A stretch of 57,591 nucleotides of DNA. Origin: Nitrospirota bacterium (GTDB lineage: Bacteria; Nitrospirota; UBA9217). The DNA is taken from NCBI GenBank assembly GCA_020052615.1, contig JAGVOT010000101.1, positions 1 to 57,591 of the forward strand, given 5' to 3'. The notes under the pieces were generated by a model. That model worked only from the letters and a program-made list of their open reading frames with translations, was not told the DNA's origin and searched no databases. The position numbers and the translations under genes are program-made. This document shows positions 15,934 to 24,112 of the stretch, piece after piece (positions within the stretch are counted from its first letter, which is position 1; each line of letters starts with the position of its first letter).

Positions 15934-17674
15934 GACCATAGCACGGCTTCTGCCAAAAATGCCGCTTCCTGACCAGGGGCGTGAAGAGGAAACTGCCGGT
16001 AGCCGGCGGAAACCCCGCTTGTTGATCTATTCATTTGCCCTGGCGACGGCATTGATCCTGGCCTTTGTGCTGCTGCCGCGTATCCCGCAGCTGAAGAAGG
16101 GCGACATCGCTACCAAGGATATCGTCGCACCCACGGCGCTCTATGTGGAATATCAGGGCCCGGACCAGACGACGCTGTTCACCCGTGTCAGCCGCGGTGA
16201 GGTGATCGTAGAGGCGGGTCGCCGGGTATCGGAAAAAGCGGAGGCCATCATCGCCGAGATGGCAAAGCGCGAGGGCATCGGTGACCGGGTGTATGCCTAT
16301 GTCGGTCTGACGATCCTTATCCTGCTGGTCTTTTATCTGTTCTATCGCGATGTAAAACGGTACCGGCCGGCCCTTACCGCCGACGGCCGGAAGATCATCC
16401 TGCTGGCGTTCCTCCTCCTGGTGACCGTCATTGTTGCCCAGTTCTCCCGTACGATCATGCTTCTGATCGCCGACGCCTTTGCGCTCGATGCCGCAACCGT
16501 CGGATTCGCGCTGCCCGTCGCCTTTGGCGCCATGCTGGTGAGCCTGCTTCTGGATTTTCACCTGGCACTTGCGTTTTCCTTCATTGTAAGCCTGCTCCTG
16601 GGCATGCTTTTTCCCGGCGATCCCTTCATGCCGCTTTACTACTTCACAACCAGCATCATGGCGGCCCTGCATGTCATCCGGTGCAAGAAACGTACGGCCG
16701 TCATTCGCGCCGGCGGCATGACAGCGCTCGTGAGCTTTGTTGCCATCATCGGCATCGACCTGTACCACGGCGAGCTTTTTGCCAGGGGACTGTTCGATCT
16801 GGCTGCCGGTCTTGTCGGCGCGGCGATCACCGCGACACTGGTCTCCGTTACCCTGCCGTTCTTCGAGGCGGTGTTCGATATCGCCACGGACATCAAGCTC
16901 CTCGAGCTTATGGACCCGAACCAGCCGCTGCTCAAGGAGATGGTCTACAAGAGCCCCGGTACGTACCACCACAGCATCGTCATCGGGAACCTGGCGGAGG
17001 CCGCCGCCGAGGCCATCAACGAGAACGCCCTCCTGGCACGCGTTGGCGCGTACTATCATGACATCGGAAAGGCCCAGAAACCCGAGTATTTCATAGAGAA
17101 CCAGCGGTCCAATGAGAACAAGCATGACAATCTGAGCCCCTCCATGAGCAGTCTCATCATCACGTCCCATGTCAAAGAGGGTGCGGAAATGGCGCGCCAG
17201 CAGAGCCTCCCTTCGGTCATCGTGGATATCATCAGGCAGCATCACGGCACATCGCTGATCTCCTTTTTTTACCAGAAGGCGAAGGAACTCCAGCCCCTGG
17301 CGGTGCTCGCAGAGCAGGATTTCCGCTATCCCGGCCCCCGTCCACGGACCAAGATCGCTGCCATCGTCATGCTGGCCGATGCCGTTGAGGCTGCATCGCG
17401 GACCCTGGGGGACCCGTCACCCCAGCGTATCCAGGGGCTCACCAACAGCGTTATTACCCGCATATTCCTGGACGATCAGCTCAGCATGTGCGATCTCACG
17501 CTCAAGGACCTGCGGGAGATCGCCAAGAGCTTCAATATGGTGCTTGCAGGCATCTATCACCATCGCATAGATTATCCCGGCATCGATTTCGGCGGAACGA
17601 AAAAACGCGGTGACCATTCTGATAAAAAGCACGTTGAGGAAGCAAAAGCCGCCAGTTGCGGGCATAAGGGCTAG
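15917..17674 (+). CDS. PgpH-like 7TM-HD phosphohydrolase, short extracytoplasmic domain
   Basis: 585 residues from ATG 15917. TM1 at about 37-55, a small external segment, six or seven TM helices (about 130-330), then a cytoplasmic HD domain with [16 protein letters not shown] and AYYHDIGK metal ligands, and a later IIRQHHGTS. Family members (PgpH) hydrolyse cyclic di-AMP. The external 7TMR-HDED domain normally runs over 200 residues; here only about 90 separate TM1 and TM2, going from [11 protein letters not shown] directly to [11 protein letters not shown]. The middle of the sensor domain looks deleted although the frame is intact. It overlaps phoH by 17 bases and ybeY by 65. Confidence 0.88.
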   Translation: MASRNETIARLLPKMPLPDQGREEETAGSRRKPRLLIYSFALATALILAFVLLPRIPQLKKGDIATKDIVAPTALYVEYQGPDQTTLFTRVSRGEVIVEAGRRVSEKAEAIIAEMAKREGIGDRVYAYVGLTILILLVFYLFYRDVKRYRPALTADGRKIILLAFLLLVTVIVAQFSRTIMLLIADAFALDAATVGFALPVAFGAMLVSLLLDFHLALAFSFIVSLLLGMLFPGDPFMPLYYFTTSIMAALHVIRCKKRTAVIRAGGMTALVSFVAIIGIDLYHGELFARGLFDLAAGLVGAAITATLVSVTLPFFEAVFDIATDIKLLELMDPNQPLLKEMVYKSPGTYHHSIVIGNLAEAAAEAINENALLARVGAYYHDIGKAQKPEYFIENQRSNENKHDNLSPSMSSLIITSHVKEGAEMARQQSLPSVIVDIIRQHHGTSLISFFYQKAKELQPLAVLAEQDFRYPGPRPRTKIAAIVMLADAVEAASRTLGDPSPQRIQGLTNSVITRIFLDDQLSMCDLTLKDLREIAKSFNMVLAGIYHHRIDYPGIDFGGTKKRGDHSDKKHVEEAKAASCGHKG

Positions 17675-18047
17675 CCTGCGGAAACTGCTGTCGCTTACGG
17701 GGCAGCGGAACGCCGAGGTGAGCGTCCTGCTCGTTGGCGACAAGGCCATGCGCACCCTGAACCGTCGCTACCGGGGCAAGGACCGGACCACTGATGTGCT
17801 CTCGTTCCCCCTGCGGGAAGGGAGCTTCAGCCGGATCCAGCCCCAGGTCCTGGGCGATATCGTACTTTCCCTTCCGACTGCTGCCCGGCAGGCAAAGGCG
17901 GCAGGAGAACCCTATTACAGCGAGATCGAACGTCTGCTGGTGCACGGGTATCTGCACCTGCTGGGCTATGATCACGAGAGAAGCAGGGCGGAGGCCAGAC
18001 GCATGGAAGGGAGTGAACGACGCCTGCGGAAAGCGATCCAGCGGTGA
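17610..18047 (+). CDS. ybeY: Endoribonuclease YbeY
   Basis: 145 residues from GTG 17610, inside the end of the HD gene (65-base overlap). [11 protein letters not shown] and GDIVLS are family signatures. [12 protein letters not shown] is the H-x3-H-x5-H zinc site. YbeY acts in 16S rRNA 3'-end maturation and ribosome quality control, fitting the PhoH neighbour. The start is set by the conserved reading of the first strand; no good SD is visible because of the overlap. Confidence 0.95.
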   Translation: MTILIKSTLRKQKPPVAGIRASLRKLLSLTGQRNAEVSVLLVGDKAMRTLNRRYRGKDRTTDVLSFPLREGSFSRIQPQVLGDIVLSLPTAARQAKAAGEPYYSEIERLLVHGYLHLLGYDHERSRAEARRMEGSERRLRKAIQR

Positions 18048-18751
18048 AACCCATTCGCTGGATTGACAAGGCGAACGTCGCCATCGAAGGCATCATTTAT
18101 TCCGTCAAGACGCAGCGGCATATGCGCTATCACCTTGTTGCCGCTCTCGGCGTGCTCCTGCTGAGCCTCATGGTGAGCATCAGCCGCATGGAATTCATCC
18201 TTCTGTCCCTGGCCATCATCCTCGTCCTGGTCACGGAAATGCTGAACACGGCCATCGAGGTGGCCGTGGATATGATCTCCGAAGAGTATCATCCCAAGGC
18301 GAAGATCGCCAAGGACATCGCCGCAGGGGTGGTGCTTGTGGCCTCGATCGGCGCCCTGATCCTAGCCTATCTTATCCTGTACCCGGCGATCCGTGAGGCC
18401 GTGGCTACGGGATCCTGGCGGATCCGGAAAGTTCCCAATGACGTTATTGCGTTTGTCGCTTTCTCTGTTGTCATTATCGTCGTGGTCATCGTCAAGGCTG
18501 TGCTGGGAACGGGGGAGCCTCTTCGAGGGGGCATGCCGAGCGGACACGCGGCAGTTTCGTTCTCCCTCTGGATCGCGACCATCTATCTGACCGGATCGCC
18601 GCCCCTGGTAGCGCTTACCTTTTTGCTTGCCGCCATGGTAAGTTGGAGCCGATGGTCGTCAGGCGTTCACCGACCAAGGGAAGTAATCGCCGGCGCGTTG
18701 CTGGGTTCTAGTCTTACCTTGCTGCTGTTTCTGCTGTTTGGACAGAGATAG
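18044..18751 (+). CDS. Fused undecaprenol/diacylglycerol kinase and PAP2 phosphatase
   Basis: 235 residues, starting in a GTGA overlap with ybeY. Residues 1-120 are a DgkA-type membrane kinase: three TM helices, the signature [12 protein letters not shown] near 65-76, and Gram-positive-type FA-like helix start. Residues 125-235 are a PAP2 membrane phosphatase with [10 protein letters not shown] (motif 2) and [13 protein letters not shown] (motif 3, with Glu in place of the usual Asp). The kinase makes and the phosphatase removes a lipid phosphate, most likely undecaprenyl phosphate. One protein could therefore balance the carrier for peptidoglycan and O-antigen. Confidence 0.9.
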   Translation: MKPIRWIDKANVAIEGIIYSVKTQRHMRYHLVAALGVLLLSLMVSISRMEFILLSLAIILVLVTEMLNTAIEVAVDMISEEYHPKAKIAKDIAAGVVLVASIGALILAYLILYPAIREAVATGSWRIRKVPNDVIAFVAFSVVIIVVVIVKAVLGTGEPLRGGMPSGHAAVSFSLWIATIYLTGSPPLVALTFLLAAMVSWSRWSSGVHRPREVIAGALLGSSLTLLLFLLFGQR

Positions 18752-18823
18752 GGGTTCGGCCAACGAGCGGCGCGAGGCGGGAGCATGCGCCGCGAGCGCA
18801 GGTCCCATGCGTAAGGAGCGGAT

Positions 18824-19177
18824 TTGCTGGATCAAATATTGAACGATCTTATCAGCGCCGTGAAGGGGGCCTCGGCGGCAATATTCGTAGATGGCGATGG
18901 AGAGGCCATTGTCCAGGCCGGGGACAGCCAGAGGGACATCAGGCTGCTCGGTGCATGGAAAGAGATTCACCTCGACCGGATAAAAGAGATCACCGCCCAA
19001 CTGGGGCTGGGCTCGGTGCAGGCGGTCTTGTTTTCTCTGGATGAAGGCAATGAACTGATTGCGCCGGTAGGGACGGATTACTGTCTGATCCTGTTCATGT
19101 CATCCTATTCTGATATACGTCAGGCCATGACGGAAATGATGAAGTCCATCGAATATCTGAAAAAAGATATTGAGTAG
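18824..19177 (+). CDS. Roadblock/LC7-domain protein
   Basis: 117 residues from TTG 18824 with SD AAGGAG (18813-18818) well spaced. The fold pattern is helix, AAIFVDGDGEAIVQAG strand pair, helix, AVLFSLDEGNELIAPVG, DYCLILFMS, helix, as in MglB/roadblock proteins that bind small Ras-like GTPases. No MglA-like GTPase is in the window. In Myxococcus MglA/MglB control polarity of pilus-driven motility; whether that applies here is speculation. Confidence 0.75.
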   Translation: MLDQILNDLISAVKGASAAIFVDGDGEAIVQAGDSQRDIRLLGAWKEIHLDRIKEITAQLGLGSVQAVLFSLDEGNELIAPVGTDYCLILFMSSYSDIRQAMTEMMKSIEYLKKDIE

Positions 19178-19333
19178 TCCTTCCGGTAGCAATAAAATCC
19201 CTAATCACGAAATACCAGACCGGGATCAAACGTACGAACGTAGACCGCAGGCCCGCCGTCCGGCCATGGAGGGGAGCATTATGCTCTTCATTGAGGGCGT
19301 TTTCAGGAAGTGGGGGAGATTGTTCGGGAGGGA

Positions 19334-20293
19334 TTATATCTCGTCGAACATACCGATCCGGCGAAGCTTCTCGTAGCGCTGCTTGAGCAGGTCATCAAAG
19401 GGAACATTCCTGATCTCGGCAAGGTTCCTGACCACCGCTTCTTTGAGGAGTTCCGCCGCACGCCGGGGGTCGCGATGGGCCCCGCCGATGGGTTCTTCCA
19501 CGACCTCGTCGACGACCTTCATTTGGAACAGGTCCTGGGCAGTGATCTTGAGCAGCTCAGCGGCCTCGCTCGCCTTTGCCCCGTTGTTCCACAGGATCGC
19601 CGCGCACCCTTCAGGCGAGATGACCGAGTACGTGGAATGCTCAAGCATCAGGATGCGGTCCGCGACGCCCAGGGCCAGCGCGCCGCCGCTTCCGCCTTCA
19701 CCGATGACCACGGTGAGGATGGGGGTCTTTAACTGGGACATGACCGAAAGGTTGCGGGCTATGGACTCTCCCTGACCCCGCTCCTCAGCGCCGATACCCG
19801 GGTAGGCGCCGGGGGTGTCGATGAAGGTGAGCAATGGTTTTCGGAACCTTTCTGCGAACCGCATCACGCGCAGCGCCTTGCGATAGCCCTCGGGATTCGG
19901 CATGCCGAAGTTGCGGAATATCTTTTCCTTGGTCGTACGGCCCTTCTGGTGACCGATGACCGTAAGAGGCATGCCGTCCAGCTTCGCCATGCCCGACACG
20001 ATGGCAGGGTCGTCGGCAAAGGCCCGGTCGCCGTGCATTTCGACGAAGTCGGTCATCATGGCTTCGATGTAATCAAGGGTGTAGGGGCGATTGGGATGGC
20101 GGGATATCTGGGCCTTCTGCCAGGGGGTGATCCGGGAATAGATCTCGGCCCTGAGCTGGTCGGATTTCTTGTGGAGCTTGAGGATCTCCTCTTCCAGATT
20201 GATGTCACCGTTGGACGTGAAGAGGGTAAGCTCTTCTATCTTCTTTTCCAGATCGGCAATGGGCTTTTCGAATTCCAGATATTCCTGCGCCAA
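19334..20293 (-). CDS. accA: Acetyl-CoA carboxylase carboxyltransferase subunit alpha
   Basis: 319 residues from TTG 20293, which has AGGAG six bases upstream and gives the standard start MAQEYLEFEKPI; a longer frame starts with TTG at 20335 inside a hairpin leader. It has TPWQKAQISRHPNRPYTLDYI, GDRAFADDPAIVSG, the crotonase-like oxyanion region DTPGAYPGIGAEERGQ and IGEGGSGGALA. With AccD it transfers carboxyl from biotin to acetyl-CoA to give malonyl-CoA. accD, accB and accC are not in the window. Confidence 0.97.
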   Translation of the reverse strand: MAQEYLEFEKPIADLEKKIEELTLFTSNGDINLEEEILKLHKKSDQLRAEIYSRITPWQKAQISRHPNRPYTLDYIEAMMTDFVEMHGDRAFADDPAIVSGMAKLDGMPLTVIGHQKGRTTKEKIFRNFGMPNPEGYRKALRVMRFAERFRKPLLTFIDTPGAYPGIGAEERGQGESIARNLSVMSQLKTPILTVVIGEGGSGGALALGVADRILMLEHSTYSVISPEGCAAILWNNGAKASEAAELLKITAQDLFQMKVVDEVVEEPIGGAHRDPRRAAELLKEAVVRNLAEIRNVPFDDLLKQRYEKLRRIGMFDEI

Positions 20294-20336
20294 ATCCTGC
20301 TCCTGATGGGACGGGCTGTGTTGTTTATGAGGCAAA

Positions 20337-20365
20337 ATACCGGAGCGGTTTCCCGGCTCCGGTAT
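20337..20365 (-). promoter_or_regulatory. Hairpin in the accA leader, candidate attenuator
   Basis: Perfect 10-bp inverted repeat ATACCGGAGC / GCTCCGGTAT with a 9-base loop, followed on the minus strand by TTTTG. Because the accA promoter is just upstream (20407-20379), the hairpin begins about 7 bases into the accA transcript and ends 43 bases before the start codon. It could be a leaky terminator controlling fatty-acid synthesis, or a 5' stability stem. Confidence 0.55.
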
Positions 20366-20378
20366 CTAATGAATGTAC

Positions 20379-20407
20379 ATTATCGGATATCGAGGGGGCA
20401 AAGTCAA
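20379..20407 (-). promoter_or_regulatory. Sigma-70 promoter of accA
   Basis: Minus strand: TTGACT (20407-20402), 17-base spacer, GATAAT (20384-20379); both boxes match 5 of 6. Predicted start near 20372, about 80 bases before the TTG start. Confidence 0.7.
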
Positions 20408-20543
20408 GGGAGTTTTGGGAAGAGGACGTAAAAGGGACAAAGAAACCGGGCGTTTTCTCCCACTGAACCGACAGCTATTCGCTGCATGCCGGAGGAACCG
20501 CGAGCAAGAACGTTTAGACTGCCGTGCTCAGGCCTCAGGGAGG

Positions 20544-21437
20544 CTATTGCACCTGCAGATCTGTCGGAGGCGCAGGTTTGACAGGTGCAGGTGGCGGTGT
20601 CGTGCCGCCGGCCCCCGGAATGAGCGGGTATGCATGGTTGGTCCAATCAATGATGATGTTATCCATGTAGCTCTTCGTACCTTGGGTAGAATTACCGGTG
20701 TGAGCATCCTGCCGACCCATTCTCAGCACCAACTTAGAACCTGATGACCAGTTGTCGGATGCGATTGACTGATTGTAGACTTCCGCATAATTATTATCGG
20801 GGTCGAACAAACTAAGGTACACTTTTCCTGCGGTTGCGTCTACCTTGCTGCTAAACCAATATGTCTTGCCGGGAGTAACTGGCTTCTTAGAGGATCCGTG
20901 CACCGTCGAGTAGCCAACAGCTGATTCAATCTGAACGCAAGGCGCACAAGTATTATCAGCGATGAGCTGTGGCGCAACAATCCAAGGGTACCCGGAAGTA
21001 TTGTCTATGTAGAAGGCGTCGTTAAGCGCATAATTCTTAACCACGCCAATATTGATAAATCCACCGAACGAGATAATCGGGTGATTTGCGGTGGCAGTGA
21101 ATGTAATATAATCTCCGTGCGCATCATCATTGAGAATAAGCGCCTGAGTGCTTGCACCACTATATTCAACTCCATTCACCACGACAGGCCCACGGAGTGC
21201 ATGTGCGTTCGTAGCTCCCACGCTAAGACCCCCGTTATTTCTAGCGATGGCCCAGCTTCCACCAACTGCATGCGCCCCGCCGATAATGGAGTTTCCTTCA
21301 ATCTCCAGATATGCATCGACCGGCGTTGCGGCCGCGTTCACTGTCGACGGCGCAGCAGCGATATGGCAAAACAAGAACAACAAAACTACAATGCGTATTG
21401 CTGATCCAATCCTATTGTCCGTACCATCTTCGCGCAT
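20544..21437 (-). CDS. Exported protein of unknown fold with Pro-rich tail
   Basis: 297 residues from ATG 21437, chosen for SD AAGGAG six bases upstream and because it leaves a proper signal peptide (RIVVLLFLFCHIAAAPSTVNAA). A GTG at 21512 that overlaps the upstream stop is the alternative. The mature protein is rich in Gly, Asn and aromatic strands (YLEIEGNSIIGG, DAFYIDN, YWFSSKVDA), like a lectin-type jelly roll binding sugar, but I cannot name the family. It ends in a Pro-rich linker and the words PPTDLQVQ. The upstream neighbour ends PSAPTNLQVTQ, an FN3-like opening strand with nothing after it. Probably surface or secreted, co-transcribed with that neighbour. Confidence 0.7.
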   Translation of the reverse strand: MREDGTDNRIGSAIRIVVLLFLFCHIAAAPSTVNAAATPVDAYLEIEGNSIIGGAHAVGGSWAIARNNGGLSVGATNAHALRGPVVVNGVEYSGASTQALILNDDAHGDYITFTATANHPIISFGGFINIGVVKNYALNDAFYIDNTSGYPWIVAPQLIADNTCAPCVQIESAVGYSTVHGSSKKPVTPGKTYWFSSKVDATAGKVYLSLFDPDNNYAEVYNQSIASDNWSSGSKLVLRMGRQDAHTGNSTQGTKSYMDNIIIDWTNHAYPLIPGAGGTTPPPAPVKPAPPTDLQVQ

Positions 21438-21508
21438 GTCCTTCTCCTTGGCTCTCAGCGCTGTTCGCTTGAGGTTTTTCATGGGTGACCAAATACGTTT
21501 CGGCGGCT

Positions 21509-23164
21509 TCACTGTGTGACTTGCAGGTTTGTTGGGGCCGATGGCCTATTGATGCTAGTGCCGCTGGAAGATTCATGTGCCCCCGCGTCCGGAGCAGATC
21601 CGTACAGCACCCTCACCCCATCCGACTTTTTGTACAGCCAGACAGGATCGTTGCTATTCCTGCTGATGGAACTGGCAAGCGTTATGGTATTCGTGGCATG
21701 GTTTATTGACAAGATCTGAACGGTGTTCGTCATCGTTCCGACCGCGATCCAGTCGGGATGGACCTTGCCGGCAGGAGCGTAACTTCCATCCTGAAAGAAG
21801 GTTGAATCGACAACCGCCAGAGAAGTTCCGGAGCCGGGATCCCCGGCCGCCACTGTGGTCAACGCGCCGCCTTTGTCTATTGCGGGACTGGTTGACTGGA
21901 GATTCAAGTTGGGAAGGGTACGATCATTGGGGTTGCCCGGCGTTGTGCTGGCATTCACAAAAAGCGGATTACCGAGCTTGTTCCCATCCCAATCATTGGC
22001 AAAGGTTTGTGCGCTGGTGCTCCCTCCGTAGGCCTTAACCGTTGAGTAGAACAGGTTGTTCCTAAGCGCATTTCCTTTGTTGGCGCTGCTGAAAAAGCTG
22101 ATGCCCGTGTGCTCTGAGGTGTAGGTATCCGCACTTAAAGTGGGAGTGAGTAAATTGCCTAAACCGGTATTGAATACCGTATTGTTGTAAATATGGTTGT
22201 AGGACCCTTGCGAATTGGGATTACCGTACGCGCTGGTTCCCAAACCGTTGGCGTTACCATGGAACAGACTGTTGTATCTGAACAGGTTGTAATTGGTGGA
22301 CATCGCTACAATGCCAACGGTAATTGCATCACAGGGTTTGGCGCCGAATCCAAACCTGTTGCCCTCTATCACGTTATGCCCGACATCGGGCTGGCTGGTC
22401 GATGTCAGGTTGTTCAGGTACAGCGTTCTGTTGCCCGCGCCGGCGGACCAGGCCTCATTGTGAACATAGTTGTTCCGGAAGGTGTTGTAACCGGTATGAA
22501 TGCCTACGACATGATGGCCGCCATGATAAAAGACATTGTCTTCGATAAGGTTGAATTTTGTCGCGTCCGCGCTGCTTTCCCTTCCGATATCCAGAACCGA
22601 TCCTTCATCTGTCCCGTTCGGGGGGAGGCTCCCCTTGCATACGCCGGAGTCATGAAACTCCAAGTGATGAATCCAGTTGTACTGAGAATTCGTGTCGATG
22701 ACAGAGAGCTCCCACCCGCCGAGAGGGTTCTGCGGGCCAAATTTGCCATAGGCTATGGTGTTATAGGTCCCGTTCTTGATGTAGAGAAATTTACTGCACA
22801 ACGTAGCGTTAATGCCGGTGACGGTAATATAGGATTTGCCATTTATGTAGATGGCATAACTGGCTCCCGAAATCGTGACCACGTCGGTGCCATAGTTGCG
22901 ATAGGTGAGGGGACTCCCCGCAATGCCGGAATTGCTCGGGTTTATGTAGGTGTTGTACGTACCCGCAAGAAGATGGGCTGTATCTCCTGCCTTGAGGGTT
23001 GTATTTGCTTTCGCAAGCGACCAGGGCTGCGCCAGGGTGCCGGGATTCGTAGTCGTTCCCGCGGGGCTCACATAATAATCAGCTGCCTGCGCCGGCAACG
23101 GACCGGCAAATGCGAACATGAGGGTCAGCAGAGCAACGTTCAGCATATTATTCTTGTTCTTCAT
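21509..23164 (-). CDS. Secreted right-handed parallel beta-helix protein
   Basis: 551 residues. Signal peptide ends AQAADYYV near residue 28. The opening DYYVSPAGTTTNPGTLAQPW and AGTYN words are the standard start of pectate-lyase-like beta-helix proteins. Residues 60-400 contain many N-x-F/I and NN-ladder turns (NVFYHGGHH, RNNYVHN, NGNRFG-like, YNHIYNNTVF) typical of PbH1 coils. A final region is followed by RPSAPTNLQVTQ and the stop. Such proteins bind or cleave acidic polysaccharide; no lyase catalytic set can be assigned. SD AAGGAG precedes ATG 23164. A CRP-like site lies about 200 bases upstream. Confidence 0.82.
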   Translation of the reverse strand: MKNKNNMLNVALLTLMFAFAGPLPAQAADYYVSPAGTTTNPGTLAQPWSLAKANTTLKAGDTAHLLAGTYNTYINPSNSGIAGSPLTYRNYGTDVVTISGASYAIYINGKSYITVTGINATLCSKFLYIKNGTYNTIAYGKFGPQNPLGGWELSVIDTNSQYNWIHHLEFHDSGVCKGSLPPNGTDEGSVLDIGRESSADATKFNLIEDNVFYHGGHHVVGIHTGYNTFRNNYVHNEAWSAGAGNRTLYLNNLTSTSQPDVGHNVIEGNRFGFGAKPCDAITVGIVAMSTNYNLFRYNSLFHGNANGLGTSAYGNPNSQGSYNHIYNNTVFNTGLGNLLTPTLSADTYTSEHTGISFFSSANKGNALRNNLFYSTVKAYGGSTSAQTFANDWDGNKLGNPLFVNASTTPGNPNDRTLPNLNLQSTSPAIDKGGALTTVAAGDPGSGTSLAVVDSTFFQDGSYAPAGKVHPDWIAVGTMTNTVQILSINHATNTITLASSISRNSNDPVWLYKKSDGVRVLYGSAPDAGAHESSSGTSINRPSAPTNLQVTQ

Positions 23165-23355
23165 AAGCTAAGCTCCTTTATGGCCCAGATCAGCCTTGTC
23201 ATGGATTCGACCAACTGATTGCGCAATGTGCCATGAACGTTTTTATAAATACATTTTAGCACAGAGGGTCCACATTTCTTCCAGCACGCGATGAGTTCAT
23301 CTTTGAAGATCCCGTAAGAGTTCCTGGGGCACGCTTAGACAAAAATATAATGCAC

Positions 23356-23386
23356 AATCACAATTTGAGATGTGATTCAAATCACG
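23356..23386. promoter_or_regulatory. CRP/FNR-type binding site with overlapping dyads
   Basis: TGTGA-TTCAAA-TCACG (23371-23386) matches the CRP half-site arrangement at 9 of 10 positions. An overlapping dyad AATCACA-N8-TGTGATT (23356-23377) shares its right arm. The site lies in a 780-base gene-free gap about 200 bases upstream of the beta-helix gene. Between it and that gene is an A+T-rich stretch, but I could not find a well-spaced promoter. Confidence 0.45.
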
Positions 23387-23586
23387 ACCACCTGAGGTTG
23401 TTGGTCATCCTTCCAGAATAGCTCAAGCCTGTATTCCCGATTTCCTATCTGTTTACGATATGAGGAAAGGGAGGGGAACCAGGGTCTGGGACCTGCAGTA
23501 AAGCAGACATCACTGACGGTAAGATCAGCCTTGACGGAGGAACCACACGGGGCATGCCAGCACATTCTGAGGGACTACGACAGGAA

Positions 23587-23823
23587 GGGAAGCGAAGCGC
23601 ATGAGATCCCGATCAGCGGCACCATCACTTCAACGCCTTATGCTGTATTTCCTTTTTGAGGGTGGCCGGCCCTCTCGGGTGCTCCCCCGAAGTATGCGGG
23701 AAGTTACCCCCACGCCCTCTTGTTCGCTCCCGTTCAGCGTCAAATGAAAAAGGACCGGATAAACGACCGGTCCTTCGCAATTCTGGTGCCGCTGATCGGG
23801 GATCTCATGCGCTTCGCTTCCCG
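23587..23823. repeat. 38-base inverted repeat carrying the tRNA-Leu 3' end
   Basis: The left arm 23587-23624 ends CCCGATCAGCGGCACCA. The right arm 23785-23823 is its reverse complement with one added G. Each arm consists of the last 17 bases of tRNA-Leu plus about 20 bases of flank (GGGAAGCGAAGCGCATGAG). No gene is seen between the arms. Apart from the CRP-like site and these repeats I see nothing supportable in the 23165-23944 gap. Confidence 0.8.
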
Positions 23824-23961
23824 AAGGGGCTAGCCCCCTCGGGTGCTCCCCCGGAGCATGGGAGAAGTTTCCCCCATACCCCCTTGTTCTCTCCCGTTCA
23901 GCAACAAATGAAAAAGGACCGGGGAACAACCGGTCCTTTTATTTTGGTGCCGCTGATCGGG
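23670..23961. repeat. Tandem duplication of the region downstream of tRNA-Leu
   Basis: Two copies of about 130 bases, 23670-23801 and 23835-23961. Each contains TCGGGTGCTCCCCC, CTCCCGTTCAGC, an AAGGACCGG...CCGGTCCTT hairpin and the tRNA 3' end TGGTGCCGCTGATCGGG. The second copy is attached to the complete tRNA; the first has only the tRNA 3' tip. Confidence 0.8.
23912..23940 (-). terminator. Terminator of tRNA-Leu
   Basis: Stem AAAAGGACCGG / CCGGTCCTTTT (11 bp, 7-base loop) just past the tRNA 3' end, with a T-run on either strand, so it may work in both directions. A second, less T-rich copy of the hairpin is at about 23744-23770. Confidence 0.75.
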
Positions 23962-24033
23962 ATCGAACCGATATGACGGTTTCCCGTCGAGGGATTTTAA
24001 GTCCCTTGCGTCTGCCAATTCCGCCACAGCGGC
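23945..24033 (-). tRNA. tRNA-Leu (anticodon UAA)
   Basis: 89 bases including an encoded CCA. Acceptor stem GCCGCTG/CAGCGGC with discriminator A. The anticodon arm GGGA-CTTAAAA-TCCC gives UAA. The long variable arm (CGACGGGAAACCGTC) is typical of class II tRNA-Leu, and the T arm contains GGTTCGATCCC. It reads leucine UUA and UUG codons. A promoter lies just upstream. Pieces of its 3' end recur twice within 360 bases. Confidence 0.97.
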
Positions 24034-24050
24034 CCTGTGTGCTGGCACAA

Positions 24051-24079
24051 ATAATCACGGAAAGCGCGGTTTTTGTCAA
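24051..24079 (-). promoter_or_regulatory. Promoter of tRNA-Leu
   Basis: Minus strand: TTGACA (24079-24074), 17-base spacer, GATTAT (24056-24051). The -10 ends 17 bases before the mature tRNA 5' end, leaving a short leader for RNase P. Confidence 0.7.
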
Positions 24080-24112
24080 GATAAATGTCGGCGGGGCGAA
24101 AACGGATGATGA

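Noticed and set aside
20337-20365. First read as the terminator of the exported-protein gene ending at 20544
   Set aside because: A promoter at 20407-20379 lies between that gene and the hairpin, placing it inside the accA leader.
23225-23245. TGGCAC followed by TTGCGCA-like sequence on the minus strand, resembling a sigma-54 promoter
   Set aside because: GG and GC are 8 rather than 10 bases apart, which sigma-54 does not tolerate.
23377-23565. A 62-residue minus-strand frame ending REYRLELFWKDDQQPQVVVI
   Set aside because: The end looks protein-like and could be a remnant, but there is no SD, promoter or recognised family, and it overlaps the CRP-like site. Not enough to call a gene.
23830-24048. 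A 72-residue minus-strand frame including AVAELADARDLKSL
   Set aside because: This is the well-known spurious translation across a tRNA-Leu gene; the DNA is the tRNA and its repeats.
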